From NCBI GenBank assembly GCA_937951455.1, contig CALFBU010000218.1, positions 1 to 11,619 of the forward strand: a stretch of 11,619 nt of DNA. Direction: 5' to 3'. The notes beneath the pieces were generated by a model. That model searched no databases, had not been told where the DNA came from, and was given only the letters and a program-made list of their open reading frames with translations. Position numbers and translations under genes: made by a program. Of this stretch, positions 1 through 6,684 are shown one piece after another (the first letter of the stretch is position 1; each line of letters opens with the position of its first letter). This DNA comes from an uncultured Rhizobiaceae group bacterium. Lineage in GTDB: Bacteria; Pseudomonadota; Alphaproteobacteria; Rhizobiales; Rhizobiaceae.

Positions 1-126
1 AAGCGTTGGAATAACCACATCCTGCATTGTCTTCGCTTTCTGTGAGTGAACTTTATTATGGTATCGAATAAAATCGATTGCGCATTACACCAGTATAGAA
101 TTCATATGGTGCCAGCATCTATGCGC
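1..126. other. Left edge, no gene assigned
   Basis: This stretch lies downstream of the acyltransferase stop. I see no convincing coding sequence in it. A weak imperfect hairpin could form from CACCA and TGGTG arms flanked by GCGCA and TGCGC at roughly 80-126, but no clear T-run follows it. It is therefore at best a doubtful terminator for the acyltransferase gene. A nine-codon open frame runs off the left edge on the minus strand from an ATG at 27, which is too short to judge. Confidence 0.4.
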
Positions 127-2115
127 TTACTGCGAAGAGAGTACCTGCGAAAGCTTTTTTGCCAAATCTGGTTTTAATTCCATGGCAAGTGTTTCCGAAA
201 TATGGCTCCAGTCTTGCATGAGATATTCATCATTTGCATCTAAAATATCATGATTGGAGCTTTCGCCATAAATCACAGGCAGAGGATCCCAGGTTGTTAT
301 GGTTGGCATGGATTGCTTAAACTGCTCGTAGGCAATTTCCTGACGTTTTCGAGTGTGAATGTCCTGCGCTCTCGCCACCTTGCAAAGGTTATCATTGCCA
401 AGTTTGGTTTGAATTGCGCACGATTGCGCTGTTGTGACGGATGCCATCAGCGGGGTGTCATACATCAGCAGAATTTCGACTTCCTGTTTGTCCAAACGCT
501 TCAAAATGCCCATCAGGTTTGACGTGAAGTTTTGTGAAAAATCATTGGGCTTTACGGCCTGATTTAAATTGAGGTGGTGATCCATTCTCTCGTTCAGTCG
601 TCCGCGATGAAACGAAAGTATGAAAACATCGTTTGGCTTTGCATCTTCAAGCATGAATGCAAAGTCCAATGGGATGAAATCAGGTCTGCTGATGAGTCCG
701 CTTACGCCTTGTTGATTGCTTTCCGCATTAATGAATTGCAATTGGTAAGGCGTGGTTTCCAAAATCTCATTCATGATCCTTACGAATTGATTCGCGTGAG
801 AATCGCCCAGCAGATACACCTTGTGTGGTTTTGCTTGAGTGCGCTTATTCCCTAAGCATGCTTTTAGCGGATCATCAAATTTCTTGAGCGCACCAATCCC
901 ATGGCATCTGTGCCTTGAATATTCAGGAATAGGCGGCACGCCCAGAGTGATGGCCAGCAAATTATTTTCCTTGGGCGCATAGCGCGATACACCAATATAA
1001 AGCACCAAAACACTCACAATAACGCTGGTGAGAACCGTGCGGAATAATTTCTCTTTTTCAGCGAAGGCTTGCTTGATTTTGGCATTTCGAAAAGGTTTCT
1101 CGATGAAATGATAACTGGCAATCGCAAATAGGATTGTCAGACCTAAACATAACGCAATCATCAAGTAGGACGTGCCCACGGTATGCTTTGCCAGTACAAT
1201 AAAAGGCCAATGCCACAGGTATAGCGAATAAGATATTTTGCCGATGTAAACTGGTGCCGCCATGCTCAATACACTTGCATGGTCTTGTGCATACCAAAGA
1301 TGCATCAAGGTGAGGACGGTGATAAATGTAATGCCGATATGCGCAAGGAGGGGCTGAAGGTGACCAAAGGCAAGAATGCCCATGAGCGCCAGTACTAAAA
1401 CAGTCAATGGAATGTTTTTCAGTGCAACAAAACGATCTGAGCGTGTCACCAAAAGATAAGCAAGAATACCAGCGCCAATTTGCCAAAAGCGCGTGGGCAT
1501 CATGTAAAATGAAAAGGAATAATCAAAATCAAAAAGTGCTGTAAACCCTGCCAGTGAAGCAATGCACAAGATCACCAGCAGTTTAAATAATCGATCTGTA
1601 TTGCGTTCTGATTTTTCCAAAGAGAAAAATGCCGCCCCCCATAAGAGAAACGGGAACAGCAAATAAAACTGGTCTTCCACCGCAAGCGACCACATGTGCG
1701 TAAACGGATTAAGCTCCGAGGTCAGCGCAAAATAGTCGGCTTCCTTAATGTATAGAAAAATATTCGCGCCACCGATGAGCGAAAGCGCACCCGTGCGCAT
1801 ATTGTCCTTACCTTCGGTGGTCACAAGCATCACCAGAATGCTGGTAAAAAACACAACAGCAAAGAGGGCAGGCAGAAGGCGTTTGAAACGTCTTAGGTAG
1901 AACTCAACACCAAACGCTTTCAGGCTTTGAGGCGTTTCGTAGTTTGCGATGCTGGCGGTGATGACGAAGCCCGATATGACAAAGAATACATCAACGCCCA
2001 AATAGCCGGCACTCTTTAAATCTGGCAAATAGTGATAGGCGATAACGGCGAGAACGCTGATCGCACGCAAGCCATCGATGCTTGCGATATGTGAACCTTT
2101 TTGAGGGGCGTTCAT
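127..2115 (-). CDS. Acyltransferase-3 / SGNH fusion (OafA-like O-acyltransferase)
   Basis: This 662-residue integral membrane protein has two parts. Residues 1 to about 380 form a multi-helix acyltransferase-3 domain. It opens with I-D-G-L-R-A (R17) and a histidine at 28, continues with Y-L-R-R near 73-76 and H-M-W-S-L-A-V-E-D-Q-F at 140-150, and ends in a helical bundle. Residues from about 400 form an extracytoplasmic SGNH-type domain, with the nucleophile motif G-D-S-H at 437-440 (S439) and a D-W-S-H block (D635, H638) near the C terminus. In this family the membrane domain passes an acyl group, usually acetyl, across the inner membrane, and the SGNH domain is thought to place it on a glycan such as O-antigen, exopolysaccharide or peptidoglycan. 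The length is normal for the fusion type. The start at 2115 gives the typical N terminus, although I see no strong Shine-Dalgarno site. No glycan-synthesis genes are adjacent, so the acceptor is unknown. Confidence 0.9.
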   Translation of the reverse strand: MNAPQKGSHIASIDGLRAISVLAVIAYHYLPDLKSAGYLGVDVFFVISGFVITASIANYETPQSLKAFGVEFYLRRFKRLLPALFAVVFFTSILVMLVTTEGKDNMRTGALSLIGGANIFLYIKEADYFALTSELNPFTHMWSLAVEDQFYLLFPFLLWGAAFFSLEKSERNTDRLFKLLVILCIASLAGFTALFDFDYSFSFYMMPTRFWQIGAGILAYLLVTRSDRFVALKNIPLTVLVLALMGILAFGHLQPLLAHIGITFITVLTLMHLWYAQDHASVLSMAAPVYIGKISYSLYLWHWPFIVLAKHTVGTSYLMIALCLGLTILFAIASYHFIEKPFRNAKIKQAFAEKEKLFRTVLTSVIVSVLVLYIGVSRYAPKENNLLAITLGVPPIPEYSRHRCHGIGALKKFDDPLKACLGNKRTQAKPHKVYLLGDSHANQFVRIMNEILETTPYQLQFINAESNQQGVSGLISRPDFIPLDFAFMLEDAKPNDVFILSFHRGRLNERMDHHLNLNQAVKPNDFSQNFTSNLMGILKRLDKQEVEILLMYDTPLMASVTTAQSCAIQTKLGNDNLCKVARAQDIHTRKRQEIAYEQFKQSMPTITTWDPLPVIYGESSNHDILDANDEYLMQDWSHISETLAMELKPDLAKKLSQVLSSQ

Positions 2116-2206
2116 TCGGGATCATTCCGTTTGGTTTTGTTCCCCCATCTTTAACGCGCTGGCAGCAATAAAAAAAGAACAAACTTTCAGCAGAAACAAG
2201 GCTTTC

Positions 2207-2229
2207 AGAACTGGAAAGAACGACGGGCT
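2207..2229. repeat. 23-bp copy of the rpsI 3' end
   Basis: These 23 bases are identical to 2402-2424, which encode the last residues of S9. Read on the minus strand in the rpsI frame, the copy gives A-R-R-S-F-Q-F and then an immediate TGA, whereas the real gene continues S-K-R-TAA. The two copies are in direct orientation, 195 bases apart. The copy abuts the palindrome at 2232-2274. It looks like a remnant of a duplication or of a site-specific insertion at the rpsI end, but no integrase is present in the window. Confidence 0.85.
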
Positions 2230-2231
2230 AC

Positions 2232-2274
2232 GTTCAAAGCGCACGTGAAGCTATGCTTCGCGCAAGCTTTGAAC
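2232..2274. repeat. Imperfect 43-bp palindrome (repeat unit A)
   Basis: The arms GTTCAAAGC...GAAGC and GCTTC...GCTTTGAAC are 20 bases each around a 3-base TAT centre. They pair except for about five positions in the middle of each arm. Transcribed from either strand this would give a long hairpin. It sits immediately next to the rpsI-end copy and is followed 53 bases later by a related second copy, so it is likely a dispersed intergenic repeat of REP type. That last point is inference. Confidence 0.7.
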
Positions 2275-2328
2275 CAAGAGAAAAGCCACAAGCGCACGTT
2301 GAGCGCGCCTCGCGCAAGCTATGAACCA
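2237..2328. repeat. Two imperfect tandem repeat units, period about 53 bp
   Basis: Unit A (2237-2276) and unit B (2290-2328) share AAGCGCACGT at their left ends, TCGCGCAAGCT in the middle (2258-2268 and 2310-2320) and TGAACCA at their right ends. They differ in the middle and by one base in length. Unit B also carries a short GC hairpin, GCGCG-CCT-CGCGC, at 2303-2315. There are only two copies and no spacer structure, so this is not a CRISPR array. No reading frame of note crosses it. Confidence 0.75.
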
Positions 2329-2330
2329 CT

Positions 2331-2367
2331 AAAAAAAGCAAAAGCCCGCAGGTTTTGCGGGCTTTTG
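2331..2367 (-). terminator. Intrinsic terminator of rplM-rpsI
   Basis: An 11-bp perfect stem (AAAAGCCCGCA, 2340-2350, with TGCGGGCTTTT, 2356-2366) encloses a 5-base loop. On the minus strand the stem is followed by GC and a run of seven T residues (2331-2337). It lies about 25 bases after the rpsI stop in the right orientation, so it should end the ribosomal protein operon transcript. Confidence 0.92.
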
Positions 2368-2390
2368 TAAACTTATATAGAACGTAAAAT

Positions 2391-2897
2391 TTAGCGTTTT
2401 GAGAACTGGAAAGAACGACGGGCTTTAGCGCGACCGTATTTTTTGCGTTCTACAACACGGCTGTCGCGTGTCAGGAAGCCACCTTTTTTCAAGACTGAAC
2501 GAAGCTCAGGCTCGTAATGGGTAAGGGCTTTTGAAATGCCGTGACGCACCGCACCTGCCTGGCCAGAAAGACCACCGCCGGAAACCGTTGCAACCACATC
2601 GTAAGAACCTTCACGAGCAGCTGCCACGATTGGCTGTTGAATAACCATCTGAAGCACAGGACGCGCAAAATATTGCGTGTGGTCTTTGCCTTTGATGGTG
2701 ATTTTGCCAGTACCAGGCTTGATCCAAACACGGGCTACCGCGTCTTTACGTTTGCCAGTTGCATAAGCTCTGCCTTGTGCGTCCAGTTTTTGAACGTAAA
2801 CAGGGGCTGCTTCTTGTGTTGCGTCGATTGAGCCAGATTCTACGGCTGTGCCGTCCATTGCGCCGCCAAGCTCTTCAAGAGAATTGATTTCAGTCAT
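2391..2897 (-). CDS. rpsI: 30S ribosomal protein S9
   Basis: S9 is a small-subunit protein whose C-terminal tail reaches the tRNA sites. The 168-residue product has an acidic, low-conservation N-terminal extension (about 1-37). The conserved core starts with [14 protein letters not shown], followed by the glycine-rich [16 protein letters not shown] segment and the usual basic tail ending F-S-K-R. It is longer than E. coli S9 (about 130 residues) because of the N-terminal extension, which is common in alphaproteobacteria. The ATG overlaps the rplM stop by one base (TAATG). A purine-rich AAAGGA lies about 10 bases upstream inside rplM, so the two genes are co-transcribed and probably translationally coupled. 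A 23-bp copy of its 3' end lies downstream at 2207-2229. Confidence 0.98.
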   Translation of the reverse strand: MTEINSLEELGGAMDGTAVESGSIDATQEAAPVYVQKLDAQGRAYATGKRKDAVARVWIKPGTGKITIKGKDHTQYFARPVLQMVIQQPIVAAAREGSYDVVATVSGGGLSGQAGAVRHGISKALTHYEPELRSVLKKGGFLTRDSRVVERKKYGRAKARRSFQFSKR

Positions 2898-3364
2898 TAT
2901 GATACAATCCTTTTATTCTTTGAGTTCATGGAAGCCACATCAACCACGATTGGAGATTGTGCTTCATGAGGGTGCTCGCTTCCAGCGTAAACACGTAGAT
3001 TTTTCATTTGTTGGCGCGAAAGCGGGCCACCTGGCATCATGCGTTCAACAGCTTTTTGAACAACACGCTCAGGAAAACGGCCTTCGATGATGGCACGAGC
3101 CGTACGCTCTTTGATGCCTCCGGGGTAACCTGTGTGCCAGTAGTATTTCTTGTTTTCGTATTTCTTGCCGGTCAGTTTTACCTTTTCAGCATTGATAACG
3201 ATAACATTGTCACCATCATCAACATGAGGCGTAAATGTTGGCTTGTGCTTGCCGCGAAGACGATTAGCAATGACTGATGCCATACGACCAAGGACAACAT
3301 CCTCAGCATCGATGATCAACCACTTCTTTTCAACTTCAGCAGGCTTCTGTGAGAAAGTTTTCAT
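2897..3364 (-). CDS. rplM: 50S ribosomal protein L13
   Basis: L13 is an early-assembly protein of the large subunit. The 155-residue product has the normal length and the family landmarks: W-L-I-I-D-A-E near 15-21, L-G-R-M-A-S with R-G-K-H-K-P near 38-42, the Y-x-H-T-G-Y-P-G-G segment, the [11 protein letters not shown] segment, and a final [13 protein letters not shown]. It is the first gene of the rplM-rpsI operon. The start at 3364 matches the family N terminus (M-K-T-F-S). Its own promoter and a short structured leader lie upstream (3405-3468), so it appears to be expressed independently of the gene at 3545-4018. Confidence 0.98.
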   Translation of the reverse strand: MKTFSQKPAEVEKKWLIIDAEDVVLGRMASVIANRLRGKHKPTFTPHVDDGDNVIVINAEKVKLTGKKYENKKYYWHTGYPGGIKERTARAIIEGRFPERVVQKAVERMMPGGPLSRQQMKNLRVYAGSEHPHEAQSPIVVDVASMNSKNKRIVS

Positions 3365-3404
3365 ATCTTTCAGCCTTGAATTAAAAGAGGTTTCAAAAAT
3401 AAAT

Positions 3405-3428
3405 CAGGCTCGGAATGAACCGAACCTG
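3405..3428 (-). promoter_or_regulatory. Hairpin in the rplM leader
   Basis: On the minus strand CAGGTTCGG (3428-3420) pairs with CCGAGCCTG (3413-3405), nine pairs including one G-U wobble, around a 6-base loop. ATTTATTTTTG follows. Given the promoter at 3440-3468 the hairpin would begin only a few bases into the transcript and lie about 40 bases before the rplM ATG. It could be an mRNA-stabilising 5' stem, an attenuator, or a leaky terminator for transcription coming from the upstream gene. The sequence alone does not decide between these. Confidence 0.55.
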
Positions 3429-3439
3429 TCTTGAGGCTG

Positions 3440-3468
3440 GTTATAGTGTAGGCGGGGAAGGGGGTCAA
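3440..3468 (-). promoter_or_regulatory. Sigma70-type promoter of rplM-rpsI
   Basis: Read on the minus strand, a -35 element TTGACC (3468-3463) is followed after 17 bases by TATAAC (3445-3440). Both are close to the consensus and the spacing is ideal. The predicted transcription start is near 3433, giving a leader of about 70 bases before rplM. A strong promoter is expected for a ribosomal protein operon. Confidence 0.75.
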
Positions 3469-3544
3469 GTGGTTTTGTTTGGGAGTTGGATGAAATTACT
3501 AAGTAAAAAGAGTGTGTTAAAAGTGAGGTGTTTGAATACCGCAT

Positions 3545-4018
3545 TTATCGACGTCTAGAAATGGACATCCCAGTAACTTCCCCTGATCGTGCTGCTTCCG
3601 CCGCAATAGAAAATGCGCCTTCTGCTGTTGTTACTATAAAGTATTCATTTCTTTTGCCCTTGCGACGAAGTTCAAGAGTACCATTCAAGCGGTTTGCTAA
3701 ATCATTTGCTATTTCTTCCATCATTGCAGTTACCTTAGGACTACGTTTTTCCTTTTGTGGAAAATGATACTCAATTTTACAACGATCGCTGGCTTTCCAA
3801 AAAGCCCTGAGTTGAACACTAGTTTCATTACTTTCAAAACCTGCTTCAATTCTGCTGCGTGTAAATTCTGCAGTTGTTCCTGCATTAGAAACACATGACG
3901 CTTTGAAAACATTTGCTAAATCATCAAGTGGACTTTGCGCCATAGCATTAGTGGACGTGAATCCAGTTGCTAAGAAAAAAATATATCCAATGAAAAAAGC
4001 AACGGTTCTATAAAGCAT
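3545..4018 (-). CDS. Small exported protein of unknown function
   Basis: I do not recognise a family. The 157-residue product has a clear signal peptide: M-L-Y-R, a hydrophobic stretch at about 5-20, and a probable cleavage site after A-M-A at 25-27. The mature part of about 130 residues has two cysteines (C42 and C80) that could form a disulphide in the periplasm. It has a charged middle, and its basic C terminus ends in R-R-R. A longer reading from a TTG at 4060 would put 14 polar residues before the signal peptide, so I prefer the ATG at 4018; a GGTG lies a few bases upstream of it. A perfect TATAAT at 4074-4079 may be its -10 element. It stands alone between recQ and rplM on the same strand, with separate promoters implied. 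Confidence 0.75.
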   Translation of the reverse strand: MLYRTVAFFIGYIFFLATGFTSTNAMAQSPLDDLANVFKASCVSNAGTTAEFTRSRIEAGFESNETSVQLRAFWKASDRCKIEYHFPQKEKRSPKVTAMMEEIANDLANRLNGTLELRRKGKRNEYFIVTTAEGAFSIAAEAARSGEVTGMSISRRR

Positions 4019-4073
4019 TTGACACCATGAGATTTCTGTAAGGTTGAGATAATGATCCAATAAATTCGGTCAT

Positions 4074-4079
4074 ATTATA
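4074..4079 (-). promoter_or_regulatory. Putative -10 element for the exported protein gene
   Basis: The minus strand reads TATAAT here, a perfect -10 hexamer, 56 bases upstream of the ATG at 4018. The hexamer at the expected -35 spacing (GTTCTA) is poor, and the surrounding DNA is AT-rich, so a chance match is possible. Confidence 0.4.
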
Positions 4080-4124
4080 CTTTAATAAATTCAAATTAGA
4101 ACTCAAGCATTAGTGGCTTATCCT

Positions 4125-5984
4125 TCAATCCGCAATCACAGCCATAAATTCTTCAGCAAATTTTTTGAGTTTGCTTTTGCCGACACCTCTTACGCGCTCA
4201 AACGCTTCCAGCGTTGCAGGGCGTCTTTGAGCCATGTCTTCAAGGGTTTTGTCGGTGAAGATGACATAGGCTGGAACGCCGCGTTCTTTGGCGAGTGCAA
4301 GGCGCTTTTTCTTGAGTGTAAGCAAGAGTTCGCTGTCACGCTCTGAGAGGTCGATGGAAGGGGTGGTGCTTGATTTAGCCTTCTTGCGATTGGCTTTTTG
4401 GGTTTGGGTCGCCAGCGCATCGTCGCGGTAGCTGAAGTTTGCGTTGGAACGTTGGAATTCCTGGCCTTGCCTTGTGATGAGCAAGCCAGAATAGCCTGCG
4501 ATATCAACTTCCAGCAGCCCTTGGGAAATCATCTGGCGCACGAGGCTTTGCCATTCGGCGCGGGGAATATCAGCGCCTTGTGCAAAAGAGGAGATGTCGT
4601 CATGGCCAGCCTTCAAAAGCTTTTCGGTTTCCTTGCCGATGATCACATCGATGATATGCGCCTGGCCGTAGCGCTCGCCTGTATCAAAGATCGCATCGAA
4701 GATCATATGGGCGCGTTCGGTGCCGTCTTTCATCTCGACCGGGCTCAGGCAATTATCGCAATTGCCACAAACTTCAGTCTCTTCGCCAAAATATTGTAGA
4801 AGCGTTTGGCGGCGACAGGTTGAAGCCTCGGCATAGGTGATGAGGCTGTTGAGGCGGGAAACTTCACGGCGTTTGTGGTCATCATCGGAATTGGTTTCCT
4901 GTTCGATAAACTGCTTGCGAAGTCGAATGTCACCCGCACCAAAAAGCATGTGAACATCTGCCTCCTTGCCATCACGCCCCGCACGGCCAATTTCCTGATA
5001 ATAGGCCTCAATGGAAGAGGGCATATCGGTGTGAAATACATAGCGCACATCGGGTTTATCAATGCCCATGCCGAAGGCAACGGTGGCCGCAACCACCAAG
5101 TCAGGTTCGGTGACAAATCGGTTTTGGCGCTCGGTTCGCTCTTCGGCCGAAAGGCCTGCGTGATAGGCAATTGCATTGATGCCTTCACCGCGCAAAATCT
5201 CCGCCACTTCTTCAGTCTTCTTGCGCGACAAACAATAGACAATGCCGCTGACACCCTTGCGCGATTGCACATAATCAATCAGCTGATCCTTCCAGCCTTT
5301 TTTCATGGAGACGTTCAAGGTCAGGTTGGGGCGATCAAAACCGGAAACAAAGGTTTCATGATTGCCGTTGAAAAGCTGGATTTCAATATCGCGCCGTGTG
5401 GCTTCATCCGCCGTTGCGGTCATGGCTGCGATGGGCACGTTGGGGAAGAAATTCGTAAGATTACCAAGTTCGGCATAGTCAGGCCTGAACGCAGGGCCCC
5501 ACTGCGAAAGGCAATGGGCTTCATCAATCGCGATCATGGAGACAGGCAAACGCGACAAGGCATTTAACATGCGTTCGGTCATCAGGCGTTCGGGCGCAAG
5601 ATATAAAATTTTAATGTCACCATTTGCCACGCGTTGCCAAACCTCAACATTGGCCTCACGATCCTGATTGGAATGAATGGCATCCGCTGCAACGCCTGCC
5701 AGTTTGAGCGCGGAGACCTGATCCTGCATCAGCGCAACCAGGGGAGAGACAACAAGCGTCAGGCCATCCTTAACAAGTGCCGGCACCTGAAAACAAAGTG
5801 ACTTACCAGCCCCAGTCGGCATCACTGCCAAAACCGAAGTGCCATTTAACAGGCACTCCACGACTTCTTCTTGGCCCGCCCGAAAACTATCATAACCAAA
5901 AGTCTCTTTTAAAACGTGATAGTGCTGTGTTTTGGAAGAAGGCATTGGCAAGTGCATATCCGTGAAGTTAACTTCAGGCTTCAT
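4125..5984 (-). CDS. recQ: ATP-dependent DNA helicase RecQ
   Basis: This is a 3'-5' superfamily 2 helicase acting in recombination and replication-fork repair. The 619-residue protein has the full RecQ layout. The helicase core has the motif 0 F-R-A-G-Q-E, Walker A M-P-T-G-A-G-K-S at 55-62, and D-E-A-H at 154-157. The aromatic-rich loop C-L-S-Q-W-G-P-A-F-R-P-D-Y follows, then T-A-T-A and motif VI Q-E-I-G-R-A-G-R-D-G. The RecQ-C zinc site uses C390, C406, C409 and C412, and a winged helix follows. A C-terminal HRDC domain (about 545-619) contains R-G-V-G-K-S-K-L. Length is normal. A GTG directly before the ATG is an equally possible start at 5987; a third option, the Met ten residues in, also remains. 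The gene is divergent from the lipoprotein gene at 6121. No LexA-type box was found. Confidence 0.97.
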   Translation of the reverse strand: MKPEVNFTDMHLPMPSSKTQHYHVLKETFGYDSFRAGQEEVVECLLNGTSVLAVMPTGAGKSLCFQVPALVKDGLTLVVSPLVALMQDQVSALKLAGVAADAIHSNQDREANVEVWQRVANGDIKILYLAPERLMTERMLNALSRLPVSMIAIDEAHCLSQWGPAFRPDYAELGNLTNFFPNVPIAAMTATADEATRRDIEIQLFNGNHETFVSGFDRPNLTLNVSMKKGWKDQLIDYVQSRKGVSGIVYCLSRKKTEEVAEILRGEGINAIAYHAGLSAEERTERQNRFVTEPDLVVAATVAFGMGIDKPDVRYVFHTDMPSSIEAYYQEIGRAGRDGKEADVHMLFGAGDIRLRKQFIEQETNSDDDHKRREVSRLNSLITYAEASTCRRQTLLQYFGEETEVCGNCDNCLSPVEMKDGTERAHMIFDAIFDTGERYGQAHIIDVIIGKETEKLLKAGHDDISSFAQGADIPRAEWQSLVRQMISQGLLEVDIAGYSGLLITRQGQEFQRSNANFSYRDDALATQTQKANRKKAKSSTTPSIDLSERDSELLLTLKKKRLALAKERGVPAYVIFTDKTLEDMAQRRPATLEAFERVRGVGKSKLKKFAEEFMAVIAD

Positions 5985-6120
5985 CACAGATTCTGTTAAA
6001 GGCTTCTACCCCACTTATAACATAATGCTATGATTGTTATCTTGGGAGTGTATTTTATTCATGAATTGGTAAGACGACTCATTCATTTAGAGTTCAGACG
6101 GTTTGAGGTATTTAGGTTAA
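5985..6120. promoter_or_regulatory. Divergent intergenic region between recQ and a lipoprotein gene
   Basis: This 136-bp region must hold promoters for both directions. It is AT-rich around 6011-6060. An imperfect dyad lies at 6017-6040, with ATAACA and TGTTAT at its ends. No -35/-10 pair stands out. TATAAG-like hexamers for recQ occur inside the dyad, so the dyad could be an operator, but this is weak. Confidence 0.3.
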
Positions 6121-6546
6121 ATGCAACTTTTTGCGAAACATAGAACGCTTAACATGCTTGCCCTGCTGGTAGCAGGCATTCTGTCGTCTGCCTGTGTTTC
6201 AGACACGCTATCTACCGTTGATACAACACCGCAACCGCTTGCGGCTGAAAAACCACCAAGCTATGACCCTGTTCAACGCGAGCAGGCGATTGCTGAAATC
6301 AGAGCCAAGGCTGCGCAGCCGGGCAGTGGTGAACTAACCAATCCATATGCTGAAGCCAATGGGCCAAACGAGCCTTTAACTGCGCAAGAGCAGGCAACGA
6401 AAATTCAGGAATTAAAGAACACAGCGGCACAAAATGATGCTGTTGCCACCGACAGTGAACTGGCAGCAAAACAGCGTTCCATTCGTGAATTGCAAAACAA
6501 AGCGAAGTCACATTACGGCAATGCGGTAAATCAGATCAAAAACTAA
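6121..6546 (+). CDS. Small putative lipoprotein, unknown function
   Basis: I do not recognise a family. The 141-residue product begins with a basic N terminus and a hydrophobic stretch (about 11-24) ending in I-L-S-S-A-C-V. C25 could be the lipidated cysteine, although the lipobox is imperfect because the leucine sits at -4 rather than -3. Without lipidation it would be an ordinary signal-peptide protein. The mature part is hydrophilic, rich in Ala, Gln, Glu and Lys. It has two similar segments, Q-A-I-A-E-I-R-A-K-A-A near 55-65 and S-I-R-E-L-Q-N-K-A near 120-128, suggesting short helical repeats. An AGG seven bases before the ATG could serve as ribosome binding site. It precedes hom on the same strand with a 138-bp gap and is probably a separate transcription unit. 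Confidence 0.7.
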   Translation: MQLFAKHRTLNMLALLVAGILSSACVSDTLSTVDTTPQPLAAEKPPSYDPVQREQAIAEIRAKAAQPGSGELTNPYAEANGPNEPLTAQEQATKIQELKNTAAQNDAVATDSELAAKQRSIRELQNKAKSHYGNAVNQIKN

Positions 6547-6552
6547 TCTTGA

Positions 6553-6582
6553 TTGTCGCGTAAAATAGTCTGCGAATAAAAT
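6553..6582 (+). promoter_or_regulatory. Possible promoter for hom-glpX
   Basis: TTGTCG (6553-6558) is followed after 18 bases by TAAAAT (6577-6582). That would give a leader of about 95 bases before hom. A perfect 12-bp palindrome, CTGAATATTCAG, lies further down at 6625-6636 and could be an operator. The hexamers are only fair matches, so confidence is low. Confidence 0.3.
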
Positions 6583-6684
6583 AACAGCAAGCTTGCAACT
6601 GCGCTCGAAACATTGCAAAAGAGGCTGAATATTCAGGCCTTGTACTCAGTTTCCTGAACCATCAACTAAAATACGGAAAATTTG

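Noticed and set aside
1-27. Start of a further minus-strand gene running off the left edge from an ATG at 27.
   Set aside because: Only nine codons are visible and there is no clear ribosome binding site, so it cannot be supported.
1058-1486. Minus-strand open frame of 142 codons within the acyltransferase gene.
   Set aside because: It is out of frame within a continuous, well-conserved membrane protein gene and shows no family features.
2237-2328. Possible short CRISPR array.
   Set aside because: There are only two imperfect copies, no uniform spacers and no cas genes.
4875-5567. Plus-strand open frame of 230 codons inside recQ.
   Set aside because: It is fully antisense to the conserved helicase core of recQ and its translation has no recognisable domain; it is a shadow frame.
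5985-6120. LexA box (GTTC/GAAC with 7-base spacing) controlling recQ.
   Set aside because: GTTCAGACGGTTTGA resembles the left half only; the right half does not match.
6625-6636. Perfect 12-bp palindrome CTGAATATTCAG upstream of hom as a defined operator.
   Set aside because: It is AT-rich and short, and I know no regulator with this site; it is kept only as a remark under the hom promoter.
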